Shown: in pieces, positions 9,020-19,374 of the stretch
Position numbering within the stretch: position 1 is the first letter of the stretch
Layout of the letters: each line of letters opens with the position of its first letter
Assembly: GCF_016031625.1 (NCBI RefSeq)
Contig: NZ_JACCHP010000004.1
Location: 186,001-250,000, forward strand
Direction: 5' to 3'
Source: Bradyrhizobium agreste
Lineage (GTDB): Bacteria > Pseudomonadota > Alphaproteobacteria > Rhizobiales > Xanthobacteraceae
DNA: 64,000 nt
Position numbers and translations under genes: made by a program
Notes under the pieces: generated by a model
Database searches by the model: none
What the model saw: the letters and a program-made list of their open reading frames with translations, nothing else
Told to the model about the DNA's origin: nothing

Positions 9020-9484
9020 TCATGACCTGAGCACGTGTCGCGGCGAAGCGATGCGGCCCGCAAGGGTTGCCGACGCCATCTCAAAGCTGTCGGCGATACG
9101 ACGCGCCTTGTCGATGAACAGCGCAGCCGCCGCCGGCGGGCAGACCTCGCGCGCGGTCTGCTCGAAGAGGTCGAGCCAGCGATCGAAATGGCCGCCGACC
9201 AGGCTGAGCGGCAGGTGCGCCCGCATCGGCGAGCCATGATAGCGGCCGCTCATCAGCACGACCGACGACCAGAAATCCCTGAGCTTGGCGAGATGCTCGT
9301 CCCAGTTCTGCACGACGCCGAAGACGGGCCCCAACAGCGCGTCGTCGCGCACGCGTCCGTAGAAGCGGGCGACGAGTTCCCCGATCATCTCCTCGCTGAT
9401 CCCGGTGCGCTCGATCGCATCCTGGGTCAACAGGTTCCGACGCGCGGCCGCAGCCTCGCGCTCGGCCTTCAGTCGATTCGACAT
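9020..9484 (-). CDS. Group 3 truncated hemoglobin
   Basis: A 154-residue globin with group III (trHbP) features: FYGRVRDD with Tyr at B10, LGPVF with Phe at CD1, LRDFWSSVVLMSGRY in the E helix, and the proximal His (H99) in GGHFDRWLDLF. The family binds O2 or NO; a role in NO or micro-oxic physiology is plausible but not shown here. ATG 9484 gives the usual length; the open frame upstream (to 9622) adds a Pro/Ala-rich tail unlike the family. Followed on the same strand by the Rieske and PQQ dehydrogenase genes and preceded by a 3-hydroxybutyryl-CoA dehydrogenase. Confidence 0.88.
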   Translation of the reverse strand: MSNRLKAEREAAAARRNLLTQDAIERTGISEEMIGELVARFYGRVRDDALLGPVFGVVQNWDEHLAKLRDFWSSVVLMSGRYHGSPMRAHLPLSLVGGHFDRWLDLFEQTAREVCPPAAAALFIDKARRIADSFEMASATLAGRIASPRHVLRS

Positions 9485-9621
9485 GTCCTTTGCTATCCGT
9501 TGCGTTGTTCCCGCAGACCGCCCGTTCGACATTGTCGGGCCGATCGCGCGCGGCGTCTTTGTCGCGGCGCAAATTGCGGGATCTGGCGGCGGACGCTGGG
9601 TGCCCGCCGCCGATGCCTTCA

Positions 9622-10473
9622 TCAGGTGGTATAAGTGTAAAAGCCCTGCCCGGTCTTGCGGCCGAGATGGCCGGCATCGACCATCTCCTTCAGCAACGGG
9701 GCTGGCCGATATTTAGGATCGTTGAAGCCTTTGTAAAAGACCTCCATCACCGAAAGCATGGTGTCGAGCCCGACAAGATCGGCGAGTGCGAGCGGCCCGA
9801 TCGGATGGTTGCAGCCGAGCTTCATGCCCGCGTCGATCTCTTCCGCCGTCGCGATGCCCTCCTGAAGCGCGAAGATCGCCTCGTTGATCATCGGACAGAG
9901 GATGCGGTTGACGGCAAAGCCCGGGCTGTTCTTGGCCGTGATCGCCACCTTGCCGACGCGCTTGGCGAAATCCAGCGCCTTGGCATGGGTGTCGTCCGAG
10001 GTCTGCAGGCCGCGGATGAGCTCGAGCAGCGCCATCACCGGCACCGGGTTGAAGAAGTGCATGCCGATGAAGCGGTCGGGACGGTCGGTCGCGGCGGCGA
10101 GCTTGGTGATTGAGATCGAGGAGGTGTTGGTCGCGATCAGCGTGCGCGGCGACAGGGTGGCGCAGAGATCCTTGAGGATCTTGACCTTGAGTTCCTCATT
10201 CTCGGTCGCGGCCTCGATGACTAGGTCGCAGTCCGACAGCTTCGCCCGGTCGGTGGTGCCGGTGATGCGCTTGAGCGTCGCCTCGCGGTCGGCCGCCGAC
10301 ATCTTCTCTTTCTTGACCAGCCGCTCGAGGCTTCCGCCGACGGTCGACAGGCCGCGGTTCACCGCCGCATCGGAAATATCAACCATTACGACCGAGAGGC
10401 CGGCGGCGGCGCAGACCTGCGCGATGCCGTTCCCCATGGTCCCTGCCCCGATGATGCCAACGGTCTGGATCAT
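9622..10473 (-). CDS. 3-hydroxybutyryl-CoA dehydrogenase
   Basis: A 283-residue NAD(P)-dependent enzyme interconverting 3-hydroxybutyryl-CoA and acetoacetyl-CoA. It acts in butanoate and polyhydroxybutyrate metabolism or aromatic degradation. The Rossmann motif is at the N-terminus ([16 protein letters not shown]). The catalytic His region [14 protein letters not shown] and the C-terminal [16 protein letters not shown] are typical. ATG 10473 is chosen over the upstream frame because AAGGA precedes it and it starts the Rossmann fold. It is the first gene of a four-gene - strand run. Confidence 0.95.
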   Translation of the reverse strand: MIQTVGIIGAGTMGNGIAQVCAAAGLSVVMVDISDAAVNRGLSTVGGSLERLVKKEKMSAADREATLKRITGTTDRAKLSDCDLVIEAATENEELKVKILKDLCATLSPRTLIATNTSSISITKLAAATDRPDRFIGMHFFNPVPVMALLELIRGLQTSDDTHAKALDFAKRVGKVAITAKNSPGFAVNRILCPMINEAIFALQEGIATAEEIDAGMKLGCNHPIGPLALADLVGLDTMLSVMEVFYKGFNDPKYRPAPLLKEMVDAGHLGRKTGQGFYTYTT

Positions 10474-10800
10474 TGCGTCACATCCTTCATCCTTGCGGGC
10501 GAGCCAGTCGCAGCCCGGCCCCATTGTTCCTGCAACAGGGTCTAGCACCGTCATTGGGCCGGCGCGACCCGGTCCTGTTCCTTAGCGCATCCGAGGTCGG
10601 AATAAAGCCGTCCGCAGGCAGCCAGATGCCTCGATTATGCGTCCTTAAGTGCATTTTCCGATCATCCCGAGCCTCGCTCCAATGGCTCCGGGTGGGGCTG
10701 TCTAATCGTTGAGGCCTGCCGCAGGCCTTGATTATGGCAGCGGCAGCAGCGAGAACGGCGGCGCGGGGCTACCGCGGAACAGGAGCTTGCCCGAGACCGG
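10474..10800 (+). other. 327-bp divergent intergenic region
   Basis: No gene seen. It should hold the promoters of the 3-hydroxybutyryl-CoA dehydrogenase (-) and tupB (+). A 17-bp palindrome, AGGCCTGCCGCAGGCCT, lies at 10712-10728, about 72 bp before tupB, and could be a regulator site. No recognisable ModE-type operator was found. Confidence 0.5.
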
Positions 10801-11499
10801 ATGAACGATTTCGCACGATCCATCGGTGCCGCCTTTGCGCTGATCGGCGAGGCCGACACCGAGCTACTAGGCATCGTCGCCTTGTCGTTGCGGGTCAGCC
10901 TGACCGCCAGCGTCCTCGCGCTCCTGATCGGCGCCCCCTTTGGAGCCCTGCTTGCGATCACCCGCTTCCGGGGACGCCAGGTCATTATCATTCTGACCAA
11001 TGCGCTGCTCGGCCTTCCGCCGGTCGTGGTCGGGCTCGCGCTTTATCTTCTGCTGTCGCGGTCCGGCCCGTTCGGGGCGGCGGGCTTGCTGTTCACGCCG
11101 GGCGCCATGGTGATCGCACAAACGCTGCTGGCGACGCCCATCGTGGTGGCGCTGGTGCACCGGCCGGCAAGCCTGTTGTGGGCCGAGTACGGGGATTTGG
11201 CGCGGATCGACGGGCTGTCGGCCCTGCGCAGCATGGCCCTGCTGTTCGCGCTCGGCCGGACCTCGCTGCTGACGGCCTTTCTCGCCGCGTTCGGGCGCGC
11301 CATCGCGGAAGTCGGTGCCATCATCATCGTCGGTGGCAACATCCGCAGCTTCACCCGCACGATGACGACGGCGATCGCGCTGGAAACCAGCAAAGGCGAC
11401 CTGCCGCTGGCGCTTGGCCTCGGGCTGATCCTGCTCGCGCTCAGCGTCGCGGTGTCGACCGTTGCCTTCGTCCTAGTGGGACGCGTTGGGGAAAAATAG
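10801..11499 (+). CDS. tupB: Tungstate ABC transporter permease
   Basis: A 232-residue inner-membrane permease with about five hydrophobic segments. The TupB-like block LTNALLGLPPVVVGLALYLL, RSGPFG, LLFTPGAMVIAQ and the EAA-type loop (AFGRAIAEVGAIIIVGG) are present. It would import tungstate with TupA and an ATPase TupC. Unusually, tupA lies on the opposite strand and the two genes overlap by 27 bp at their 3' ends. No tupC is present in the window. No strong ribosome site precedes the ATG. Tungstate rather than molybdate specificity is inferred from similarity to the TupB subfamily. Confidence 0.88.
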   Translation: MNDFARSIGAAFALIGEADTELLGIVALSLRVSLTASVLALLIGAPFGALLAITRFRGRQVIIILTNALLGLPPVVVGLALYLLLSRSGPFGAAGLLFTPGAMVIAQTLLATPIVVALVHRPASLLWAEYGDLARIDGLSALRSMALLFALGRTSLLTAFLAAFGRAIAEVGAIIIVGGNIRSFTRTMTTAIALETSKGDLPLALGLGLILLALSVAVSTVAFVLVGRVGEK

Positions 11500-12282
11500 C
11501 TGCTCGCCGCCGACCTTGTACCCGGCGATCGCGTCCTGCCCTTGCGGCGAAATCAGCCAGTCGATGAAGGCCTGTCCCTCCTTCGCCTTCACGTTCGGAT
11601 GCTTTGCGGGATTGACCAGCATGACGCCGTACTGGTTGAAGAGCCGCTTGTCACCCTCGGTCAGGATGGCGAGCTCGCCGCGGTTCTTGAACGACAGCCA
11701 GGTGCCGCGGTCCGACAGGAGGTAGGCGTTCGACGACGAGGCCATGTTCAGTGCCGGACCCATGCCCTGGCCGATCTCCCGGTACCAGGTGTCCTTGCCG
11801 GCACTGGGGTCGACGCCGGCCTCCTTCCATAGCCTCAGCTCGGCCGCATGCGTGCCGGACTTGTCGCCGCGCGAGATGAACGGCGCCTTCGCGGTCGCAA
11901 TCTTGCGCAGCGCCTCGGCCACATCCTTGCTACCCGATATCTGCGCCGGATCGCTTTTGGGGCCGACGATGACGAAGTCGTTGTACATGACGTCGAAGCG
12001 CTTCACGCCCTGCCCTTCGGACATGAACCTGTCCTCGGCTTGCCTGTCGTGGACGAACACCACGTCGGCATCGCCGCGCCGCCCGATATCCAACGCCTGG
12101 CCGGTGCCGACGGCGACGACCTTCACACCGATGCCGTCGGCCTTCGAGAACAGCGGCAGCAGATAGCCGAACAGCCCCGACTGTTCCGTCGAGGTGGTCG
12201 AAGCCACGGTGATGGTGCGGTCCTGCGCGAATGCGATGGTGGACCAGAGCAGAACCGCTCCGATGGTGACAAGCTTCCTCAT
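11473..12282 (-). CDS. tupA: Tungstate-binding periplasmic protein
   Basis: A 269-residue extracytoplasmic binding protein with a signal peptide (MRKLVTIGAVLLWSTIAFA, then Q). It starts with the anion-site motif TVASTTSTEQSGLF. GDADVVFVHDRQAE, FISRGDKSGTHAAELRLW and YLLSDRGTW are characteristic of TupA. ATG 12282 is chosen for the signal peptide and a GAGGA site upstream. It converges with tupB, so the two halves of the transporter must be made from separate promoters, and each transcript could be antisense to the other's 3' end. Confidence 0.93.
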   Translation of the reverse strand: MRKLVTIGAVLLWSTIAFAQDRTITVASTTSTEQSGLFGYLLPLFSKADGIGVKVVAVGTGQALDIGRRGDADVVFVHDRQAEDRFMSEGQGVKRFDVMYNDFVIVGPKSDPAQISGSKDVAEALRKIATAKAPFISRGDKSGTHAAELRLWKEAGVDPSAGKDTWYREIGQGMGPALNMASSSNAYLLSDRGTWLSFKNRGELAILTEGDKRLFNQYGVMLVNPAKHPNVKAKEGQAFIDWLISPQGQDAIAGYKVGGEQLFFPNASH

Positions 12283-12574
12283 ACGCCGTCCTCGACAAGA
12301 CAATGACGGGTTCTGAATAGCGGCTCGCGACGACGACGGGAACCCCAAGCTTGGATCGCAACGCGAGCAAAGCCTGCCGTGCGTCGGCAGGAACGTGCAG
12401 CAATCGCGCAGGACAGTCCACTCCGCGGGATGGCATTCGCCCGCGGACTGGACGCGCGGATGTTCTGCAATTGGTCCTGCCTCCGTTGACACGGGTGTGA
12501 CGGCCGGGGCAGGTTTTCACATTGCTGACGAATCAGCGATTGCCTCACGCCGAGCACCTCTTGGACAACTCCCA

Positions 12575-13420
12575 GTGCTTTCGAGACTGATATCGTTGCT
12601 GCGCCGCATTCCTGCGGTGAACTGGGCGTTTTCCCGACTTCGGCCCGTGCCGCACAGCGGCAACCTCGACGCCGCACCGATCGCAGAGGCGTCACCTGCC
12701 ATCGCCGAAGACGTTGCCAGCACGGCTCCCGCGCCAATCACCGAGATCAGCGCTGACCCGGTGCACGACGAGGCTGATCTCGCCGCCACCGCTGCGGTCG
12801 CGGAGGACGATGCGGCTCTGTCGGTGGTCGCGGAGATTCCGTCCGACGATATCTGCATCGGCGACTCGTCCTCAGAGTTGGCAACGGAAATCGAGGCGCC
12901 TGCGGCGCCGCCAGCCACCGAAGAGGCGTCGGCTGCATCGGCCGGTGCGGAGAACGAAAACGATGTTCCGCTCGCCACGGCCATTGCGGCGGTAGCCGAC
13001 GAGGCATCCAGCGACGCCGCTGAGGCAGATCCGGCTCCGGCTCTCTCGGCTCCTCCGGGGCTCCGCCGCGTAGCGAAAGTTCGCGCGAGACCCGCAGAGC
13101 CCGCCGACCGCGCCGCGCTGATCCGGCAGCGCTGGGCGGAGAGCGGAATCAGGATGTGGAATCCGCGGCTGCACGGCACCGGCGAGGCCGCGCTGAACAT
13201 CCAGGGAAGCGTCGGGCTGCTGCCCCCGGCGCCCGGCGAGACAATGCCGCGCTACGACAAGCTGGAATTCAGGATGCTCGGCGGACAGATTGTCTGTGAG
13301 GGCGTGATCGTCGAGGCACCCGTTCAGGTGAGCCATCGGAGCTTCACGCCGCTCGCCGAGCCGCGGACCATCGAGCGGATCCGCGAGCCGGTGCGCGAGC
13401 GCCAGGCCGTTCTCGCCTGA
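12575..13420 (+). CDS. Ala/Glu-rich hypothetical protein
   Basis: Unrecognised. From a GTG start at 12575 it encodes 281 residues. The N-terminus is basic-hydrophobic (LSRLISLLRRIPAVNWAFSRL). Residues roughly 35-180 are acidic, Ala/Glu/Ser-rich low complexity. The C-terminal 90 residues look folded (ALIRQRWAESGIRMWNPRLH and YDKLEFRMLGGQIVCEGVIV). The frame is open back to 12395 without a better start, and no clear ribosome site is visible, so the start is uncertain. High third-position GC supports coding. It converges with hutU 56 bp away. Confidence 0.6.
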   Translation: MLSRLISLLRRIPAVNWAFSRLRPVPHSGNLDAAPIAEASPAIAEDVASTAPAPITEISADPVHDEADLAATAAVAEDDAALSVVAEIPSDDICIGDSSSELATEIEAPAAPPATEEASAASAGAENENDVPLATAIAAVADEASSDAAEADPAPALSAPPGLRRVAKVRARPAEPADRAALIRQRWAESGIRMWNPRLHGTGEAALNIQGSVGLLPPAPGETMPRYDKLEFRMLGGQIVCEGVIVEAPVQVSHRSFTPLAEPRTIERIREPVRERQAVLA

Positions 13421-13476
13421 TCCTTCCGTCTGCGACGACCAGCGCAACCGGGCCAAGGTCGTGGCTTGAGCTTCGT

Positions 13477-15147
13477 CTACATCGCAAGGCTCGGCAGATC
13501 GAGCCCCTTGTCGCGGGCGCACTCGATCGCGATGTCGTAGCCTGCATCGGCATGGCGCATCACGCCGCTGGCGGGATCGTTCCACAGCACGCGCTCGATC
13601 CGCTTCGCAGCCTCAGGCGTGCCGTCGGCCACGATCACCATGCCCGCGTGCTGCGAATAGCCGATGCCGACACCGCCGCCATGATGCAGCGAAACCCAGG
13701 TCGCCCCGCTGGCGCAATTGAGCAGCGCATTGAGCAGCGGCCAATCGGACACCGCATCCGACCCGTCCTTCATGGCCTCGGTCTCCCGGTTGGGGCTCGC
13801 CACCGAGCCGCTGTCGAGATGATCGCGGCCGATCACGATCGGCGCCTTCAATTCGCCGCGCGCCACCATCTCGTTGAAGGCGAGGCCGAGACGATGACGA
13901 TCGCCGAGACCGACCCAGCAGATCCGGGCCGGCAGGCCCTGGAACTTGATGCGCGCCTTCGCCATGTCGAGCCAATTGTGCAGATGCTTGTCGTCAGGCA
14001 TCAGCTCCTTGACCTTGGCATCGGTCTTGAAGATGTCCTCGGGATCGCCAGATAGCGCGGCCCAGCGGAACGGCCCGATGCCGCGGCAAAACAGCGGACG
14101 GATATAGGCGGGCACGAAGCCGGGAAAATCGAAGGCGTTCTTCAGGCCCATGTCCTGCGCCATCTGGCGAATGTTGTTGCCGTAGTCGAGCGTCGGAATG
14201 CCCTGGGCATGAAAATCCAGCATGGCCTTCACATGCTCGACCATCGACGTCTTCGAGGCGCGCTCCACTGCCTTCGGATCGGATGAGCGCTTGGCTTCCC
14301 ATTCCGCCAGCGTCCAGCCCTTCGGCAAGTAGCCGTTGATCGGATCATGCGCGCTGGTCTGGTCGGTGACGATGTCGGGCTTGACGCCGCGGCGCACCAG
14401 CTCAGGGAAGATCTCCGCGGCGTTGCCGAGCAGGCCGACCGAGACCGCCTTCTTCGTCTTCGCTGCGTCCGCCATGATCGCGAGCGCTTCATCAAGCGTT
14501 GCAGCCTGCCGATCGAGGTAGCCGGTGCGCAGGCGCATCTCGATGCGGCTCGGCTGGCATTCGACCGCGAGCATCGACGCGCCGGCCATGGTCGCGGCCA
14601 ACGGCTGCGCCCCGCCCATGCCGCCGAGGCCGGCGGTCAAAATCCACTTGCCGGCGAGGCTGCCGCCATAATGGCGGCGGCCGACCTCCACAAAGGTCTC
14701 GTAAGTGCCCTGCACGATGCCCTGGCTGCCGATATAGATCCAGGAGCCCGCCGTCATCTGGCCGTACATCATCAGGCCCTGGCGATCGAGCTCGTTGAAA
14801 TGATCGAGCGTTGCCCAATGCGGCACGATGTTGGAATTCGCGATCAGCACGCGCGGGGCATCGGCATGGGTCCGGAACACGCCGACCGGCTTGCCGGACT
14901 GCACCAGCAGCGTCTGGTCGGCCTCGAGCTTGCGCAAGGCCGCAACGATCCGGTCAAAACTCTCCCAGTCGCGCGCGGCGCGGCCGATGCCGCCATAGAC
15001 GACGAGCTCGCTCGGGCGCTCTGCGACGTCAGGATCGAGATTGTTCATCAGCATGCGCAGCGGCGCTTCGGTCAACCAGCTCTTGGCGCTGATGTCGCTG
15101 CCGCGCGGAGCGCGGATGGTGCGGTCATTGTCCAGTCGGCGGTTCAT
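13477..15147 (-). CDS. hutU: Urocanate hydratase
   Basis: A 556-residue NAD+-dependent urocanase converting urocanate to imidazolone propionate, the second step of histidine degradation. Full family length, with conserved blocks such as the N-terminal [76 protein letters not shown] and [22 protein letters not shown] 15147 follows a GAAGAGG site; upstream codons in frame belong to the hutH 3' end. It starts 10 bp after hutH and is last in the hutI-hutH-hutU operon. Confidence 0.98.
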   Translation of the reverse strand: MNRRLDNDRTIRAPRGSDISAKSWLTEAPLRMLMNNLDPDVAERPSELVVYGGIGRAARDWESFDRIVAALRKLEADQTLLVQSGKPVGVFRTHADAPRVLIANSNIVPHWATLDHFNELDRQGLMMYGQMTAGSWIYIGSQGIVQGTYETFVEVGRRHYGGSLAGKWILTAGLGGMGGAQPLAATMAGASMLAVECQPSRIEMRLRTGYLDRQAATLDEALAIMADAAKTKKAVSVGLLGNAAEIFPELVRRGVKPDIVTDQTSAHDPINGYLPKGWTLAEWEAKRSSDPKAVERASKTSMVEHVKAMLDFHAQGIPTLDYGNNIRQMAQDMGLKNAFDFPGFVPAYIRPLFCRGIGPFRWAALSGDPEDIFKTDAKVKELMPDDKHLHNWLDMAKARIKFQGLPARICWVGLGDRHRLGLAFNEMVARGELKAPIVIGRDHLDSGSVASPNRETEAMKDGSDAVSDWPLLNALLNCASGATWVSLHHGGGVGIGYSQHAGMVIVADGTPEAAKRIERVLWNDPASGVMRHADAGYDIAIECARDKGLDLPSLAM

Positions 15148-15157
15148 GCGGGCCTCT

Positions 15158-16717
15158 TCAGACGAGTCTCGGAAACGGATCGGTGGGAAGCTGGGCGAGC
15201 GCGGCAGCTGGAAGCGCATCGGCTTCGATCAATGCAGCGGCCTTGGCGAGATCGCCGGCCATATAGCGATCGGCACCCAGTGCGGGCACCTGCTCACGCA
15301 ACGCGGCAATGACGGCGACCAGCGGCGCACTGGTTGCATGCGGCGCACGCAGCGTGATGCCTTGGGCTGCGACCAGAAGCTCGATGCCGAGAATGGCGGC
15401 GAGATTGTCGGCCATATCGGACAGGCGACGCGCGGCATGCGCAGCCATCGAGACATGGTCTTCCTGGTTGGCGCTGGTCGGCGTCGAATCGATCGAGCAG
15501 GCGAGCGCACGCTGCTTGTTCTCGGCATAGAGCGCGGCCGCCGTCACCTCGGCGATCATGAAGCCGGAATTGAGGCCGGGATCGGGGGTGAGGAACGGCG
15601 GCAGGCCGAAATTGAGCGCGGGATCGACCAGCGTGGCGATGCGCCGCTCGCTGATTGCGCCGATTTCCGACAGCGCCAGCGCGATGGCATCGGCGGCGAA
15701 GGCGACCGGCTCGGCGTGGAAATTGCCGCCGGAGACGATCTCCCCGGTCTCGACCAGCACGAGCGGGTTGTCGGTGACGGCATTAGCCTCGACGATCAGC
15801 GTGCGCGTGGCCTGCGTGATCAGATCGAGCGCCGCACCTGCAACCTGCGGCTGGCAGCGCAGGCAATAGGGGTCCTGCACGCGCTCGTCGCCTTCGAGGT
15901 GAGACAGGCGGATGTCGCTGCCGTCGAGCAGGGCGGTCAGCGTCGCGGCCGCCGCGATCTGGCCGGCATGGCCGCGTAGCGCCTGGATTTCGGGGCGGAA
16001 TGGTGCCGTCGAGGCCATCGCCGCATCCACCGACAGCGCGCCGGTCACGAGCGCGGCGCGGGCGAGGCGATATGCACGCAGCACGCCCGAGAGGGCGTAG
16101 GCGGTCGAGAATTGCGTACCGTTGATCAGCGCGAGGCCTTCCTTGGGGCCAAGGGTCAGCGGCGTGAGGCCGGCGGCCGCCAGCGCTTCTTCGCCGGGCA
16201 CTGCTTTCCCGTCGACGATCGCCTGCCCTTCGCCGATCATCACCGCCGTCATATGCGCAAGCGGTGCCAGATCGCCGGAGGCGCCGACCGAGCCTTGCTG
16301 CGGCACCAGCGGATAGACGCCACGGGCCAGCATGTCCTGCAACTGCTCGATCACCTCGCGGCGCACGCCGGAAGCGCCGCGCCCGAGCGAGACGATCTTC
16401 AGCGCCATCATCAAGCGAACGATCGGCTCCGACGTCGGCTGACCGACGCCACAGCAATGCGAGACGATCAGGTTGCGCTGGAGCAGCGCTGTCTGGTCCG
16501 GCGGAATGCGTTTGGATGCCAGCTTTCCGAAGCCGGTGTTGATGCCGTAGACGGGGACGTCGGCCTGCGCGGCCTGCGTAACGATCTGCGCAGCCGCCTC
16601 GACCCGCGGCCAGAACGACGGATCGAGCACGACAGGGGCGCCTTCGAGCACGCGCGCGAGATCGTCGAGGAGGACCGCTCCCGGCTTGACGACGATAGCC
16701 GCGCCCTGTTCCGTCAT
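15158..16717 (-). CDS. hutH: Histidine ammonia-lyase
   Basis: A 519-residue histidase that removes ammonia from L-histidine to give urocanate. The self-made MIO electrophile comes from A146-S147-G148 ([12 protein letters not shown]). The active-site tyrosine region [12 protein letters not shown] and the C-terminal [11 protein letters not shown] are present. ATG 16717 has a GGAGGGG ribosome site and overlaps the hutI stop by four bases (ATGA), indicating translational coupling. Confidence 0.98.
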   Translation of the reverse strand: MTEQGAAIVVKPGAVLLDDLARVLEGAPVVLDPSFWPRVEAAAQIVTQAAQADVPVYGINTGFGKLASKRIPPDQTALLQRNLIVSHCCGVGQPTSEPIVRLMMALKIVSLGRGASGVRREVIEQLQDMLARGVYPLVPQQGSVGASGDLAPLAHMTAVMIGEGQAIVDGKAVPGEEALAAAGLTPLTLGPKEGLALINGTQFSTAYALSGVLRAYRLARAALVTGALSVDAAMASTAPFRPEIQALRGHAGQIAAAATLTALLDGSDIRLSHLEGDERVQDPYCLRCQPQVAGAALDLITQATRTLIVEANAVTDNPLVLVETGEIVSGGNFHAEPVAFAADAIALALSEIGAISERRIATLVDPALNFGLPPFLTPDPGLNSGFMIAEVTAAALYAENKQRALACSIDSTPTSANQEDHVSMAAHAARRLSDMADNLAAILGIELLVAAQGITLRAPHATSAPLVAVIAALREQVPALGADRYMAGDLAKAAALIEADALPAAALAQLPTDPFPRLV

Positions 16718-17940
16718 TGCCCCCTCCATATCCGCTTGTGCAGCGGATTGAAGCCGATGCGGTAGACCAGTTCGGCCGGGCGGTCGATGTCCCAGATCGC
16801 AAGGTCGCACCATTTGCCGGTTTCCAGTGTGCCGGTCTCGTTCAGCAGGCCGAGCCCCCGCGCGCCTTCCCGGGTGACGCCGGCGAGGCACTCGGCCACA
16901 TTCATCCGGAACAAGGTCGCGCCCATGTTCATCGCGAGCAGCAGCGAGGTCAGTGGCGAGCTGCCGGGATTGCAGTCGGTCGCCAGCGCCATGGGAACGC
17001 CAAGCTTGCGGAACGTCTCGACCGGCGGCTTCTGCGTCTCGCGAATGAAGTAGAACGCACCAGGCAGCAGCACCGCCACCGTACCGGCCCTCGCCATTGC
17101 GGCGGCACCGGCTTCGTCGGTGTGCTCGAGATGATCGGCCGAGAGCGCCGAGAATTTCGCCGCAAGCGCAGCCCCGCCAAGGTTCGAGAGCTGGTCGGCA
17201 TGGAGCTTGACCGGTAGGCCAAGTCCCCTCGCCGCTTCGAACACCCGCGCGGTCTGCTCGGCGGAGAATGCGATGCCCTCCATGAAGGCATCGACGGCAT
17301 CGGCGAGACCCGCTTTTGCGACAGCCGGCAGCATCTCCTTGCAGACGAGATCGATGTAGCCATCCTTGTCGCCACCGGCCTCGACCGGCAGCGCATGCGC
17401 GCCCAAAAACGACGTGCGGATCGCAACCGGCCGCACACGGCCGAGGCTGCGCGCCGCCGCGAGCTGTCGTATCTCGGTCTCGGTGTCGAGGCCGTAGCCG
17501 GACTTGATCTCGACCGTGGTCGCGCCCTCAGCCGTCAGCGCGTCGAGCCGCGGCAGCGCGCCTGCGACGAGCTCGGCTTCGCTGGCCTTGCGCGTTGCCG
17601 CCACGGTCGAGACGATGCCGCCGCCGGCGCGCGCAATCTCTTCGTAGCTCGCCCCCTTCAGGCGCAGCTCGAATTCATGCGCGCGGTTGCCGCCATAGAC
17701 CAGATGGGTATGGCAGTCGACGAGCCCGGGCGTGATCCAGCGACCCTCGCAATCGATCCGCTCGATCGCGTCCGCATTGACGGGAAAGTCCGCTGTCGCG
17801 CCGGCATAGGCGATGTGGCCGCCGCGTGCGGCGATGACACCGTGCTCGATCTCGCCAAGATCGGGACGATCGACCCGCATCGTGGCGAGGCGGGCATTGT
17901 GCCAGATCCGGTCGAAGCGCTCTGCCATGCGGGTATCCAT
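16714..17940 (-). CDS. hutI: Imidazolonepropionase
   Basis: A 408-residue amidohydrolase that opens imidazolone propionate to N-formimino-L-glutamate. Metal ligands are in [11 protein letters not shown] (H77, H79), with [11 protein letters not shown] and [10 protein letters not shown] further on. The frame runs open far upstream, but ATG 17940 (or ATG 17928, four codons in) gives the family length; ribosome sites for both are weak. It is first in the leftward hut operon and is transcribed away from hutF, with the palindromic operator 20 bp upstream of its start. Confidence 0.97.
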   Translation of the reverse strand: MDTRMAERFDRIWHNARLATMRVDRPDLGEIEHGVIAARGGHIAYAGATADFPVNADAIERIDCEGRWITPGLVDCHTHLVYGGNRAHEFELRLKGASYEEIARAGGGIVSTVAATRKASEAELVAGALPRLDALTAEGATTVEIKSGYGLDTETEIRQLAAARSLGRVRPVAIRTSFLGAHALPVEAGGDKDGYIDLVCKEMLPAVAKAGLADAVDAFMEGIAFSAEQTARVFEAARGLGLPVKLHADQLSNLGGAALAAKFSALSADHLEHTDEAGAAAMARAGTVAVLLPGAFYFIRETQKPPVETFRKLGVPMALATDCNPGSSPLTSLLLAMNMGATLFRMNVAECLAGVTREGARGLGLLNETGTLETGKWCDLAIWDIDRPAELVYRIGFNPLHKRIWRGQ

Positions 17941-17960
17941 TCGCCCTGGGGATGCTTGAC

Positions 17961-17980
17961 TTATATGTCTAGACATATAA
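17961..17980. promoter_or_regulatory. Probable HutC operator, perfect 20-bp palindrome
   Basis: TTATATGTCTAGACATATAA is an exact palindrome whose core, TGTCTAGACA, fits the GT-N-TA-N-AC pattern bound by HutC/GntR-family repressors. It lies between hutI (start 17940, -) and hutF (start 18016, +). It overlaps promoter-like elements: TTGACT at 17956-17961 and TATAAT at 17976-17981 on +, with a short spacer. Binding here could repress both operons, with relief by urocanate, as known for HutC. The regulator gene is 1.4 kb away. Confidence 0.85.
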
Positions 17981-18015
17981 TCGTAAGGCGGTTCTGTCCA
18001 GCCGGCGTGTAAATC

Positions 18016-19374
18016 ATGACCCGACTGCATTTCGCTTCCGCGCTCCTGCCTTCGGGCTGGGCCCATGACGTGCAAGTGGTCGTCACCGCCGGCGCGATCG
18101 CGGCGGTGACACCGGGCGTGGCGCCGGCCGCCGGCGACGAGCGCCACGCAATCGCGCTTCCGGGACTTGCGAGCCTGCACAGCCACGCGTTCCAGCGCGG
18201 CATGGCGGGCCTCGCGGAGCTGCGCGGCGATTCCACCGACACGTTCTGGACCTGGCGCGAGACGATGTATCGCTTTGCGCTCGCAATGACGCCCGACGAC
18301 GTCGCGGCCGTGGCGACGCTGCTCTATGTCGAGATGCTCGAGCAAGGTTTTACCCGCGTCGGCGAGTTCCACTATCTGCACCACGACCGCGACGGATCGC
18401 CCTACGCTGATCCCGCCGAGATGGCCGCGCGCATTGCACAGGCCGCCGAAGCCTCGGGCATTGCGCTGACACTGTTGCCGAGTTTCTATGCGCATGGCTC
18501 CTTTGGAGGCGCAGCGCCGCATGCCGGCCAGCGCCGCTTCATCTGCTCGGTCGATCAGTTCGCCGCATTGGTGGCGGCCTCGCGCCGGGCAATCAGCGCG
18601 TTGCCTGGCGCCAATATCGGCATTGCACCGCATAGCTTGCGCGCGGTGACGCCGGACGAGCTCGCCGCCATCATTCCACTCGCCGAGGACGGGCCGGTCC
18701 ACATTCATGCCGCCGAACAGGTGAAGGAGGTCGAGGATTGCCTCGCCTGGTCGGGCCGGCGGCCCGTGCAATGGCTGCTGGAGCGGGCGCCGGTCGATCG
18801 GCGCTGGTGCCTCATTCACGCGACCCACATGACCGATGAGGAAGTGACGGCGTTCGCCCAGACCGGTGCGGTGGCGGGCCTCTGTCCCATCACGGAGGCG
18901 AGCCTCGGCGACGGCACTTTTTCGGCGCGGGAGTTTGTCGACGCTGGCGGCTTTTTCGGCGTCGGTACCGATTCCAACGTGTTGATCGGCGCCGCCGACG
19001 AATTGCGCCAGCTCGAATACGGTCAGCGGCTCAAGCACCGTCAGCGCAACGTCCTTTCCGGCGGAGCAGGTCGCTCCACAGGACGCTCGCTGTTCGACGG
19101 GGCGCTCACTGGCGGCGCGCGGGCGCTGGCACAACCGGCCAGCGGCCTTACGCCGGGCGCACGCGCCGACATCGTCACGCTCAACGCCGCGCATCCCTCG
19201 CTGGCGGGTCGACACGGCGACTCCGTCATCGACGGCTGGATCTTTTCTGCCGGCGGCGCCGCCGTCGATTGCGTCTGGGCCGGCGGCCGCAAGGTGGTCG
19301 AGGGCGGTCAGCATGGATTGCGCCAGTCCGCGCGTGACCGTTTCACCGCATCGATGCGGAGGCTCGTCGCATGA
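18016..19374 (+). CDS. hutF: Formimidoylglutamate deiminase
   Basis: A 452-residue metal-dependent deiminase converting N-formimino-L-glutamate to N-formyl-L-glutamate plus ammonia. This is the HutF branch of histidine degradation. Metal ligands are in [15 protein letters not shown] (H55, H57), with [20 protein letters not shown] and GTDSNVLI in the usual order. It overlaps hutC by four bases. No ribosome site is visible and the ATG lies 35 bp from the operator, so the leader is short. The next enzyme, HutG, is not encoded in the window. Confidence 0.97.
   Translation: MTRLHFASALLPSGWAHDVQVVVTAGAIAAVTPGVAPAAGDERHAIALPGLASLHSHAFQRGMAGLAELRGDSTDTFWTWRETMYRFALAMTPDDVAAVATLLYVEMLEQGFTRVGEFHYLHHDRDGSPYADPAEMAARIAQAAEASGIALTLLPSFYAHGSFGGAAPHAGQRRFICSVDQFAALVAASRRAISALPGANIGIAPHSLRAVTPDELAAIIPLAEDGPVHIHAAEQVKEVEDCLAWSGRRPVQWLLERAPVDRRWCLIHATHMTDEEVTAFAQTGAVAGLCPITEASLGDGTFSAREFVDAGGFFGVGTDSNVLIGAADELRQLEYGQRLKHRQRNVLSGGAGRSTGRSLFDGALTGGARALAQPASGLTPGARADIVTLNAAHPSLAGRHGDSVIDGWIFSAGGAAVDCVWAGGRKVVEGGQHGLRQSARDRFTASMRRLVA

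Noticed and set aside
17941..19314. Extension of hutI to an 866-residue protein
   Set aside because: The extra 460 residues are antisense to hutF and would cross the operator; family length ends at 17940.
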